A stretch of 50,272 nt of DNA, from positions 1 to 50,272 of the forward strand of contig JBBIII010000010.1 of NCBI GenBank assembly GCA_037446575.1, written 5' to 3'. Both the position numbers and the translations under genes were made by a program. The notes below the pieces were generated by a model. The model made no database searches, was not told the origin of the DNA, and worked only from the letters and a program-made list of their open reading frames with translations. Origin of the DNA: JBBIII01 sp037446575 (GTDB lineage: Bacteria > Bacteroidota > Ignavibacteria > UBA10030). Position 1 is the first letter of the stretch. Each line of letters begins with the position of its first letter. Positions 43,113-50,272 of this stretch are shown piece after piece.

Positions 43113-44396
43113 ATGCAAATTGTTTCAACGCAAAAAAAAATAGAACCGCCAAATCATTTCAGATGGTCAGTTCTTCTATTCGTTAGCATGGCAATGTTTG
43201 CCAATTATTATGTTTTTGATGCGCTAAATCCGGTTTGCCCGCTACTTGAGTCGGAACTTGGTTTTACTCAATCTCAAATCGGATTATTAGATACGGCATA
43301 TAATGTGGCGGCTTTGATTGTTCTGCTTATTGGAGGAATAATAATTGACAGAATAGGAACCAAACGCTCTATAGTCATATTTGCTTTTATAGCGGCGCTT
43401 GGCGGATTATTCATTGCGTTGTTTCCATCGCACATTGGGATGATGATTGGCAGATTTGTGCTTGGAGTTGGGTCTGAACCTCTCATTGTTGCGGCAACAA
43501 CAATACTCGGAAAGTGGTTCAAAGCAAAACAACTATCTTTTGCAATGGCAATCAATTTATCAATTGCGCGGCTCGGCTCGGTAGCGGCAGATAATTCGAG
43601 GAATATTGTTGGCGAACTGTTCACTTCTTGGCAACCGCCGCTTCTTTTAGCGGCAAGTGTAGGTATATTGTGTATACTGGGCGGGTTAATTTATGCTATT
43701 TTGGAACATAAAGCCGAAAATAAATATTCGCTCGGACTTGCGGCTCAGACCGATAAATTAGTTTGGAAAGATATGTTCAAGTTCGATAAACAATATTGGT
43801 TAATTGTTGGTTTGTGCGTTACTTTTTACTCGGCAATCTTTCCATTCCGACGTTTTGCTAATATAATTTTTATTGACATGCATAGCGTTTCACCGGAAAC
43901 AGCGGCATTTTTAAACGGTCTATTGCCATTAACAGCCATGTTTGCTACTCCGCTCTTTGGATTGACGGTAGATTATATTGGCAGGCGCGCTCTTCTTCTA
44001 ACAGTCGGTGCATTTTTTTTAATCCCAAGTTTTCTATTAGTTGCTTATGCGCATTTGCCGATATGGATGCCTGTCGCTATGTTGGGAATTTCCTTTTCGT
44101 TAGTTCCAGCCATTTTGTGGCCTTCCGTTGCGTATCTTGTTGATGAATCCCGATTAGGAACTGCCTATGCATTGATGACATTCTGCCAACAAATTGGCTG
44201 GGGAATTACAAGCTGGCTTATTGGAACAACAAATGATATATTTTCAGCAAGTGTAGCTAATGCGCAAGGATATATTCCGGGATTGTGGATATTTGCGAGC
44301 TTGGGAATTATGGGAATGTTATGCGCGTATTTCTTATGGAGACAAGAACGAAGACCAAATAGTCATGGACTCGAAACTATCACTGTAAAAAAATAA
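43113..44396 (+). CDS. MFS transporter
   Basis: A 427-residue inner-membrane protein with twelve predicted helices. The family motif A between helices 2 and 3 is visible as GGIIIDRIGTKRSI, and its echo in the second half is GLTVDYIGRRALLL. The loop at the middle (about residues 195-225) is cytoplasmic. Members of this subgroup carry diverse small solutes; the substrate cannot be read from the sequence. It shares direction with the M29-type aminopeptidase gene 13 bp downstream, suggesting they are co-transcribed and that it handles a peptide or amino-acid product. Confidence 0.9.
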   Translation: MQIVSTQKKIEPPNHFRWSVLLFVSMAMFANYYVFDALNPVCPLLESELGFTQSQIGLLDTAYNVAALIVLLIGGIIIDRIGTKRSIVIFAFIAALGGLFIALFPSHIGMMIGRFVLGVGSEPLIVAATTILGKWFKAKQLSFAMAINLSIARLGSVAADNSRNIVGELFTSWQPPLLLAASVGILCILGGLIYAILEHKAENKYSLGLAAQTDKLVWKDMFKFDKQYWLIVGLCVTFYSAIFPFRRFANIIFIDMHSVSPETAAFLNGLLPLTAMFATPLFGLTVDYIGRRALLLTVGAFFLIPSFLLVAYAHLPIWMPVAMLGISFSLVPAILWPSVAYLVDESRLGTAYALMTFCQQIGWGITSWLIGTTNDIFSASVANAQGYIPGLWIFASLGIMGMLCAYFLWRQERRPNSHGLETITVKK

Positions 44397-44409
44397 TAGG
44401 GGAATAAAA

Positions 44410-45378
44410 ATGGAAATATCTAACGAATTATTTTCGGCGTCGCTTGTTGCGGTGCGCGATTGCATGGGAACAAAAACAAATGAAAAAGTTCTCATTGTAA
44501 CTGATGAAAAAATGAGAAAACTTGGTTACGCTTTGTGGAAAGCCACAAAGGAAATTACAAGTGAAATTCTACTTGTCGAAATGATCGAACGCAATAGCAA
44601 CGGTGAGGAACCGCCGGCTGAAATTGCAGAGTTGATGGCAAAGGTTGATGTAGTATTTTGTCCGACTACAAAATCTTTAACACATACAGATGCGCGCCGT
44701 AATGCAAGTGAAAACGGCGCAAGAATTGCAACACTGCCGGGAGTAACTGAGGATATAATGATTCGCTGTATGAATGCAGATTATAATGCAATAGCTAAAA
44801 GAACCTCCGCGCTTTGTGAGTTGATGGTAAAAACTAAAAACATCAAAGTTAAAGCTCCTGCTGGAACCGATATAATACTCCCTATTGCAGGAAGAAAAGC
44901 ACATGCAAGCTCGGGGCTATTCCGCGAGAAGGGGCAATCGGGCAATCTTCCAACTGGCGAAGCTTACTTGGCTCCGTTAGAAAATTTATCAAATGGCGTT
45001 GTAGTTATAGATGGTTCTATGGCTGGGATAGGTATGGTAACAGAACCAATCACGATTGATGTAAAAGATGGCTATGCCGTGAATATCACAGGTGGAGAGG
45101 ATGCAGAAAAATTGTTAACGCTACTTATTCCTCACGGTAAGGATGCCTTTAATGTTGCTGAATTCGGCATTGGTACTAATGATAAGGCTATTCTTTCAGG
45201 TAAGATTATTGAAGATGAAAAAGTTATGGGGACAATTCATATTGCCTTTGGTGATAACAAATCTATGGGAGGCAACATCAGAGTCGCAAGCCACTTAGAT
45301 GGATTGATAAAAGAACCAACAGTTTGGTTTGATGATAAGATCATAATGGAAAAAGGGAAGTTGTTACTACCTTCGTAA
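44410..45378 (+). CDS. Aminopeptidase of the M29/AmpS type
   Basis: A 322-residue protein related to the thermophilic aminopeptidase T/AmpS metallopeptidases. Visible family parts: VDVVFCPTTKSLTHTDARRN in the N-terminal domain, GQSGNLPTGEAYLAPLE (catalytic glutamates), VAEFGIGTND, then MGTIHIAFGDNKSMGG and ASHLDGLI, with the His and Asp metal ligands near the C-terminus. It is shorter than classical M29 enzymes (about 410 residues) but belongs to the shorter bacterial group. It releases N-terminal amino acids from peptides in the cytoplasm. It ends the peptide-utilisation block. Confidence 0.85.
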   Translation: MEISNELFSASLVAVRDCMGTKTNEKVLIVTDEKMRKLGYALWKATKEITSEILLVEMIERNSNGEEPPAEIAELMAKVDVVFCPTTKSLTHTDARRNASENGARIATLPGVTEDIMIRCMNADYNAIAKRTSALCELMVKTKNIKVKAPAGTDIILPIAGRKAHASSGLFREKGQSGNLPTGEAYLAPLENLSNGVVVIDGSMAGIGMVTEPITIDVKDGYAVNITGGEDAEKLLTLLIPHGKDAFNVAEFGIGTNDKAILSGKIIEDEKVMGTIHIAFGDNKSMGGNIRVASHLDGLIKEPTVWFDDKIIMEKGKLLLPS

Positions 45379-45426
45379 GGTGATGAGGCATTAGAATAGA
45401 CCTTCCGAAGGTCAAAAGAAAATCAT

Positions 45427-45655
45427 GAGGTTGACTAAAAAGTTGTCATTCCCGCGAAAGCAAGAATTTTACATATTTAGATGTCAGAAACTTCTCGTTG
45501 CTAATTCTGAGGCAAGTGTCAGACATCAAGCTCATCTGTCATTCCCTCATGTTTTAAGAGGGAATCTTACTCTCTTTCATTCTAAGATTCCCAATTCTTT
45601 CCTCCAAAGGCGGACAAGTGGGAATGACAATATCTCTTAATTTTTGGTCAACCTC
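45427..45655. mobile_element. MITE-like element with inverted ends
   Basis: A 229-bp element is bounded by 15-bp inverted ends GAGGTTGACTAAAAA (45427-45441) and TTTTTGGTCAACCTC (45641-45655) with one mismatch. A second inverted pair lies just inside: TTGTCATTCCC near 45443 and GGGAATGACAA near 45620. Further TCATTCCC copies lie in the middle. No transposase is encoded; a 71-codon open frame across it is a by-product. No target-site duplication is certain. A short palindrome GACCTTCCGAAGGTC (45399-45413) precedes it. The remainder of the gap between genes (45379-45729) is empty. Confidence 0.78.
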
Positions 45656-45729
45656 AAAATAGAGCTTGGAACTATTTATTTTTCTTCATTGTTAAACCAT
45701 TAACAGTAATACAAGTTTGAACTAATTAA

Positions 45730-48024
45730 ATGGTTAAGAACATGAAGATTTTAAAATTATTATTCTTGTTAATTTTATTGAGTAATAACTCCTTTTCACA
45801 ACCTAACAGTGGACAATCTAATACATTAAAAGGTCAGGTAGTTAGCTCCGTTACTGGCGAGTCAATATTTGGCGCGAATGTATTGGTAATTGGAACAGCA
45901 TCTGGCGCTGCTACTGACATAAATGGTAAATTCGAAATTCCGAATATCGCCGTTGGTATGCAATCTTTACGAGTTACAGCATTAGGATATTCGCCGTTTA
46001 TTGCCACTGATATTATGGTTTCGACGGCAAAACCTACCGAAATAAAAATTCAGTTGACTGAATCAATCATTCAAATTGATGAAGTACAGGTAAATGCAAG
46101 TTATTTCCAGATGATACCTGATAAACCTTTAAGTAATCTTATACAGACCAATGAAGAAATTCGCAGGTTGCCTGGTGGATTGGAAGATGTTGTGCGCGCA
46201 ATTTCTATATTACCGGGTGTTGCTCAGGTACAACCAGGTAGAAATGATTTAATAGTTAGGGGTGGCGCTCCGTCAGAAAATTTATTTATTATTGATAATA
46301 TCGAAGTTCCAAACATAAATCATTTTGGTACACAGGGAGCAAGCGGCGGTCCGCTTAGTTTTATTAATTTAGATTTTGTAGAAAGAACTTCTTTTTCGAC
46401 CGGAGGATTTGGAGTAAAGTATGGAGATAAACTTTCTTCTGTGTTTACTATCGATCTTAGAAATGGAAGAACAGACCAATTTGGAGGTAAAGCAACAATT
46501 TCTGCAAGTCAGTTTGGGCTAAATTTAGAAGGTCCAACTGATGAAAAAGGAAATTATGTATTTTCTGCTCGGCGTAGTTATCTCGATTTTATTTTCAAAG
46601 CGGCTGGGTTCGGTTTTGTTCCAGAATATTGGGATTTTTTAGGAAGAGTAAGCTATAAACTTACTCCAAAAGATCAGCTTATGATTGTCGGAATATCTGC
46701 TTTAGATAATGTGAAACTCTTTAACGATACGCCTGATAAACGATTCAATAATTCGCGTGTACTGGGAAGCAATCAGAATCAATTTGTAGGAGGAGTAACC
46801 TGGAAACATATAATGACAAATGGATTTTACGATCTTACTTTTAGCCAGACCTATGTTGATTATGATTATTTGCAAAATGATTCGCTTTTAAATCCAATTT
46901 TTCGAAATAACTCTTTCGAACATGAATCGGCTTTGAAAGGCAATCTTGTTACGCATTTGACAAAAATGACCGAATTGAGTTTTGGAGTTCAGACAAAGAT
47001 TATTAGATTCTCAAGTGATTTTGACTTAAAAACTCAAGTTACAAATTTTGGGGAGACAATTGGGCTACAGGCAATTTATAAAACAATGGCAAACAAGTCT
47101 TCGATATATGTTCAAATATCTCAAACAATTGAACGTGCACGCTTAACGGTTGGTGGCAGGTTAGATTACTTTGATCTAATTGAAAATAAATTTGCTCTAT
47201 CGCCACGTTTATCGGCAACTTATTCGTTGTCGCCTGTAATGAATGTTAGCGCAAGCATTGGCCGTTATTATCAGTCACCTTCCTATATATGGTTAGTGGC
47301 AAATCCAATAAACCGTAATTTGAAATTCGTGGGCACTGATCAATATGTTATTGGTTGGGATTATTTAATTTTATCCGATACAAAAATTTCAATAGAAACT
47401 TACACAAAAAATTATTTTAATTATCCTACAAGTATGAGTCGCCCTTATTTGGTTTTGTCTAATACTGGAGCAGGTTTTGGCGGGTCGGAAGAAGGATTCG
47501 CCTCGTTTGGATTTGATCCATTAGCGAGTTTGGGCGAAGGTAAGGCGTACGGTGTTGAACTACTCGTTCAGAAAAAATTATCCGAGATTCCTTGCTATGG
47601 CACTCTGAGCATAAGTTATAATAATTCAGAATTCAAAGCTTTGGATGGAATTTATCGCCCAAGTTCATTCGACCAGCGATGGATACTTAACCTTGGTGGC
47701 GGATATATTTTTAATGAGAAATGGGAGTTCAGTACAAAATTCAGATATGCAACAGGAAGACCCTATACTCCTTACGGCACTAACGGATTAAAATTAGCCG
47801 GCTTCTATAACGCTTTGCGCATTGTTGCCAACCATAGTCTTGATGTTCGTGTAGATAGAAAATGGTTCTTCGATAGATGGGTGCTTATCACTTATATTGA
47901 TATACAGAATATTTATAATAGAAAACCGATAGATGTCCCAAGATATAATCAGAGAACAGGTAAATTAGAACAAGTAGGTTCTATAGGAATATTACCATCG
48001 ATTGGTATTAGCGCTGAGTTCTAA
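45730..48024 (+). CDS. TonB-dependent receptor with carboxypeptidase-regulatory-like domain
   Basis: A 764-residue outer-membrane protein. A signal peptide (MKILKLLFLLILLSNNSFSQ from the second Met) is followed by a beta-sandwich domain (about 32-115, LKGQVVSSVTGESIFGANVL), a plug (about 135-240, with DLIVRGGAPSENLFIIDNIE and STGGFGVKYGDKLSSVFTID) and a barrel with late strands TKFRYATGRPYTPYG and a C-terminal ISAEF. Start at 45730 or the ATG at 45742; neither has a clear ribosome site. It is the second such receptor in the window and is not closely similar to the one at 32196. The ligand is unknown. Confidence 0.92.
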   Translation: MVKNMKILKLLFLLILLSNNSFSQPNSGQSNTLKGQVVSSVTGESIFGANVLVIGTASGAATDINGKFEIPNIAVGMQSLRVTALGYSPFIATDIMVSTAKPTEIKIQLTESIIQIDEVQVNASYFQMIPDKPLSNLIQTNEEIRRLPGGLEDVVRAISILPGVAQVQPGRNDLIVRGGAPSENLFIIDNIEVPNINHFGTQGASGGPLSFINLDFVERTSFSTGGFGVKYGDKLSSVFTIDLRNGRTDQFGGKATISASQFGLNLEGPTDEKGNYVFSARRSYLDFIFKAAGFGFVPEYWDFLGRVSYKLTPKDQLMIVGISALDNVKLFNDTPDKRFNNSRVLGSNQNQFVGGVTWKHIMTNGFYDLTFSQTYVDYDYLQNDSLLNPIFRNNSFEHESALKGNLVTHLTKMTELSFGVQTKIIRFSSDFDLKTQVTNFGETIGLQAIYKTMANKSSIYVQISQTIERARLTVGGRLDYFDLIENKFALSPRLSATYSLSPVMNVSASIGRYYQSPSYIWLVANPINRNLKFVGTDQYVIGWDYLILSDTKISIETYTKNYFNYPTSMSRPYLVLSNTGAGFGGSEEGFASFGFDPLASLGEGKAYGVELLVQKKLSEIPCYGTLSISYNNSEFKALDGIYRPSSFDQRWILNLGGGYIFNEKWEFSTKFRYATGRPYTPYGTNGLKLAGFYNALRIVANHSLDVRVDRKWFFDRWVLITYIDIQNIYNRKPIDVPRYNQRTGKLEQVGSIGILPSIGISAEF

Positions 48025-48126
48025 AAATATTAATATAGAGCTTGGACTCTTTCCTTATTCAACAGAAAGTTGTATCTTATCTTCAGACTAACTTAATTCT
48101 ACATTTAAAATTGTCTGGAGAGTTTG

Positions 48127-48624
48127 ATGAAAAATAAAATTTGCGTTTGGTTTTTATTATTGTTTATTTGGTTATCATTTGCAAATGCGCAAGTAACGAC
48201 TTCGGGTTTGTCTGCCGCTAAAAGTTTAGGTCAACCTGTATATGGTTTAGGATTTGCGGCAGGATGGGCATCGGGTGTAGGCATAAGTTTTCGTTCACAT
48301 CTTCCGTCTAAATCTTCAATTCAAGGCGTGTTTGGAATAATGAAGCCAGCGGATAGACTTTTAATGAGTATAGGTTGTGAATATCAATACGATTTAGTGA
48401 GGGACAATAAAACGCGTTTTTATGTTGGTTCTGCTATAGCGTACTTTTATAATGGCTCTGGGAGTAATGAAACTTCTGCTCCATTTAGAATAGGTGCGGG
48501 AGCAGGTGGAGAATTTCAGGTAAAAGATGCATTACATGTTTCCGTGGGGGCAATGTTTGTATTCTTTTCAGATGGAAGGGTAATTCCGCTTCCACAAATA
48601 GCTGCACATTATTATTTCTTTTAA
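48127..48624 (+). CDS. Small outer-membrane protein
   Basis: A 165-residue protein with a signal peptide (MKNKICVWFLLLFIWLSFAN, cleaved near AQV) and a glycine/tyrosine-rich set of about eight strands ending in HYYFF, suggesting a small beta-barrel. The ATG at 48127 has GGAG upstream; the preceding TTG is rejected. It lies 102 bp after the TonB receptor gene in the same direction and could be part of the same unit. No known family was recognised. Confidence 0.7.
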   Translation: MKNKICVWFLLLFIWLSFANAQVTTSGLSAAKSLGQPVYGLGFAAGWASGVGISFRSHLPSKSSIQGVFGIMKPADRLLMSIGCEYQYDLVRDNKTRFYVGSAIAYFYNGSGSNETSAPFRIGAGAGGEFQVKDALHVSVGAMFVFFSDGRVIPLPQIAAHYYFF

Positions 48625-48630
48625 AAAAAA

Positions 48631-49098
48631 TTGCGAATCGGTTCATACATAGAAATCACTCAAGCTTTAAAAATTCCATTTTTTGAAGTAAAGTTTCAAA
48701 CGAGTAGAAGCAGTGGTCCAGGCGGGCAAAATGTAAATAAAGTTGAAACAAGGGTAGAGCTTATTTTTAACATCGCACATTCAAAATCTTTATCAGAATC
48801 AATCCGTCAGCTTCTTTTAATGAATCTATCGACATATCTTAAATCTTCGGGTACTTTACGTATAGTCGTGCAAGATTCACGAAGTCAGTGGAAAAATAAG
48901 CAAATAGCTATAGATAAGTTTAAAAATTTAATGAGATTAGCGTTAAAAAATCCACAAAAAAGAATTACAACCCAACCTACTGTCACTTCAAACGAGAAAC
49001 GACTTAAATATAAACAGGGAAGAAGCAAAATTAAGATAATGAGAAAACCAATCTCTGTAGAACAGCAATATGATGAAGACAAACAAATTCATTCATAG
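48631..49098 (+). CDS. arfB: Alternative ribosome-rescue factor ArfB (YaeJ-like peptidyl-tRNA hydrolase)
   Basis: A 155-residue protein with the class-I release-factor catalytic domain. GGQ is at 31-33 in SRSSGPGGQNVNKVETRVEL, and the C-terminus is a basic tail (KRLKYKQGRSKIKIMRKPIS) that binds the mRNA channel of stalled ribosomes. It hydrolyses peptidyl-tRNA on non-stop ribosomes. Length is close to that of known ArfB (about 140). The start is TTG at 48631, 6 bp after the preceding stop, with no good ATG; the true start could differ by a few codons. Confidence 0.92.
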   Translation: MRIGSYIEITQALKIPFFEVKFQTSRSSGPGGQNVNKVETRVELIFNIAHSKSLSESIRQLLLMNLSTYLKSSGTLRIVVQDSRSQWKNKQIAIDKFKNLMRLALKNPQKRITTQPTVTSNEKRLKYKQGRSKIKIMRKPISVEQQYDEDKQIHS

Positions 49099-49170
49099 CT
49101 TTTTTATTTCCTTGTAACCCATTGAAACTTCAACCGTATATTCTAACTAATACTAAACAGGAGTTATTCA

Positions 49171-49365
49171 ATGAAAAAACTTTATCGTTCGCAAACAAAT
49201 AAAAAAATCGCTGGGATTTGTGGAGGCATTGGTGAATTAATGGATCTTGATCCAACTATTATACGGCTTGCCATGATATTCTTGGGCTTGGCGACAGGCA
49301 TTCTTCCATTTTTATTCGGATATATAATTGCATGGTGGATAGTTCCAGCTGGAAATAATAACTAA
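49171..49365 (+). CDS. PspC-domain protein
   Basis: A 64-residue protein that is a single PspC domain: KLYRSQTNKKIAGICGGIGE, then a hydrophobic helix region LAMIFLGLATGILPFLFGYI and a final WWIVP. The family is linked to phage-shock or envelope-stress responses; isolated small members are common and of unknown role. AGGAG stands 7 nt before the ATG. No psp partner genes are nearby. Confidence 0.93.
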   Translation: MKKLYRSQTNKKIAGICGGIGELMDLDPTIIRLAMIFLGLATGILPFLFGYIIAWWIVPAGNNN

Positions 49366-49527
49366 TCCCGATTCAAAAAAATCCCAATTAATTGTTATGA
49401 CCATTAAGTTATGGCAATTATAATTTATGCACGCCTGCCGAAAGAAATTAATTCCTTCAAACTGAAACTTATTCTCTATTTTTTGTTGTTTAAATATTAA
49501 CAACTAAATCAATAAAAGGAAATTACG

Positions 49528-50091
49528 ATGAGACAAATAATAAGTTTTATTTTAATAGTCAGCATTGCAATGATACTCAATGCTCAGGAGAAGGAGAAAA
49601 AAATGGATTCAAAAATTTATTCATTTACAATGAAAACAATAGAGGGAAGCGAAAAATCTCTTGCCGATTACAAAGGCAAAGTAATAATGATTGTTAATGT
49701 CGCCTCTAAATGCGGATATACAAAACAATATAAGGAACTCGAAGAAATTTATCGAAAATATAAGGATAAAGGATTTGTAATTCTTGGCTTTCCGGCAAAT
49801 AACTTTTTAGGACAAGAGCCGGGAACTGATAAAGAAATAAAAGAATTTTGTTCTCTCAATTATGGAGTTACTTTCGACCTCTTTTCCAAAATAAGCGTAA
49901 AGGGAGATGATCAACATTCCTTGTATAAATTTCTTACGGAGGAATCGCCTATGGCTGGTTCCGTAAAATGGAATTTTCAGAAATATATGATTGATAGAAA
50001 TGGCAATGTTGTAAATAAATTTGCACCAGGTATAAAACCTACTGAAATTGAAGTTATAGAATGCATCGAGAAACTGTTAGCAGATAAATAA
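49528..50091 (+). CDS. Exported glutathione-peroxidase-family protein
   Basis: A 187-residue thioredoxin-fold peroxidase with a signal peptide (MRQIISFILIVSIAMILNAQ). The catalytic set is visible: C62 in NVASKCGYT, Q96 in FPANNFLGQEPG and W148-N149 in VKWNF. It uses cysteine in place of selenocysteine, as in most bacterial members, which generally reduce peroxides with thioredoxin as donor. The signal peptide puts it in the periplasm; an internal ATG at 49603 could give a cytoplasmic form. AAAGGA precedes the first ATG. Confidence 0.95.
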   Translation: MRQIISFILIVSIAMILNAQEKEKKMDSKIYSFTMKTIEGSEKSLADYKGKVIMIVNVASKCGYTKQYKELEEIYRKYKDKGFVILGFPANNFLGQEPGTDKEIKEFCSLNYGVTFDLFSKISVKGDDQHSLYKFLTEESPMAGSVKWNFQKYMIDRNGNVVNKFAPGIKPTEIEVIECIEKLLADK

Positions 50092-50182
50092 ACTTGAGTG
50101 CAAAATAAAACATTTGCGAAATTCTTTGCGGTTAAATTGAATCTCGCTTTTTTTATTGCTATAATTAAAATGTTAATTAATT

Positions 50183-50272
50183 GCACCCGTAGCTCAATCC
50201 TCCAAACAACGGCGGATTTTGCTCCGTGTGCTTGCGCACCCGTAGCTCAATCCTCCAAACAACGGCGGATTT
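50183..50272. repeat. 53-bp tandem repeat at the window edge, with tRNA-like start
   Basis: The unit starting GCACCCGTAGCTCAATCC at 50183 begins again at 50236 and is identical through the end of the window (37 bp of the second copy). Inside each unit, AATCCTCC and GGCGGATT can pair (7 of 8 bases) around a 7-nt loop. The first 16 bases match the usual acceptor and D-stem 5' half of a bacterial arginine tRNA, but the rest does not fold as tRNA. The array probably continues past the window. Confidence 0.75.

Noticed and set aside
45425..45640. 71-codon open frame
   Set aside because: It lies almost entirely inside the inverted-repeat element and its translation is made of the repeats.
50183..50272. 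tRNA gene
   Set aside because: Only the first 16 bases of each unit are tRNA-like; no anticodon or T arm can be folded in the 53-bp unit.

Overview
The window is 50.3 kb of AT-rich bacterial DNA, mostly transcribed on the + strand. It suits a low-GC member of the Bacteroidota/Ignavibacteria side of the FCB group. The clues are TonB-dependent receptors with an N-terminal carboxypeptidase-regulatory-like domain, an ECF sigma/anti-sigma pair driving a MacAB-like operon, split SpmA/SpmB proteins, a long-form MnmA and chained PAS/REC hybrid kinases. This placement is inference. No rRNA, complete tRNA, CRISPR array or complete insertion sequence was seen.

Layout. 1-309: cluster of hairpin repeats. 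389-5136: two tandem histidine kinases with receiver domains. 5405-7222: YgiQ-type radical SAM protein. 7463-18132: a long unidirectional cluster behind a clear promoter. It holds an XRE regulator, a J-domain protein, an 880-residue lipoprotein, a membrane-tethered solute-binding-like protein, a secreted unknown protein, two very divergent Dpp/Opp-type permeases and a fused double ABC ATPase. I read this as an unusual peptide/nickel-class ABC system, and it is the best candidate here for an undescribed assembly. 18257-22925: nucleotidyltransferase, secreted beta-helix protein (minus strand), VOC protein, mnmA. 23010-27370: ECF sigma, zinc anti-sigma, Spy-like protein, MacA-like adaptor with a Spy-like insert, MacB-like permease without an ATPase, and a 45-residue membrane peptide.

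27383-34721 is an accessory zone with three families of repeats. It contains a hicB with a nonsense-interrupted hicA, a frameshifted and nonsense-interrupted RelE/ParE-like toxin remnant, a DUF4143-type AAA ATPase, gene fragments, and a four-gene cassette (membrane protein, winged-helix regulator, TPR protein, TonB receptor) bracketed by 49-bp direct repeats. 34854-37743: spmA, spmB and an outer-membrane protein. 38248-45378 looks like a peptide and amino-acid utilisation block: proline dehydrogenase, OPT transporter, PqqD-like protein, PepD dipeptidase, MFS transporter and M29-type aminopeptidase. 45427-45655 is a MITE-like element. 45730-50091: TonB receptor, small outer-membrane protein, ArfB, PspC-domain protein and glutathione peroxidase. 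The window ends inside a 53-bp tandem repeat whose start resembles a tRNA 5' end.

Limits: all family calls come from reading motifs by eye. No database search, structure prediction or GC computation was run.
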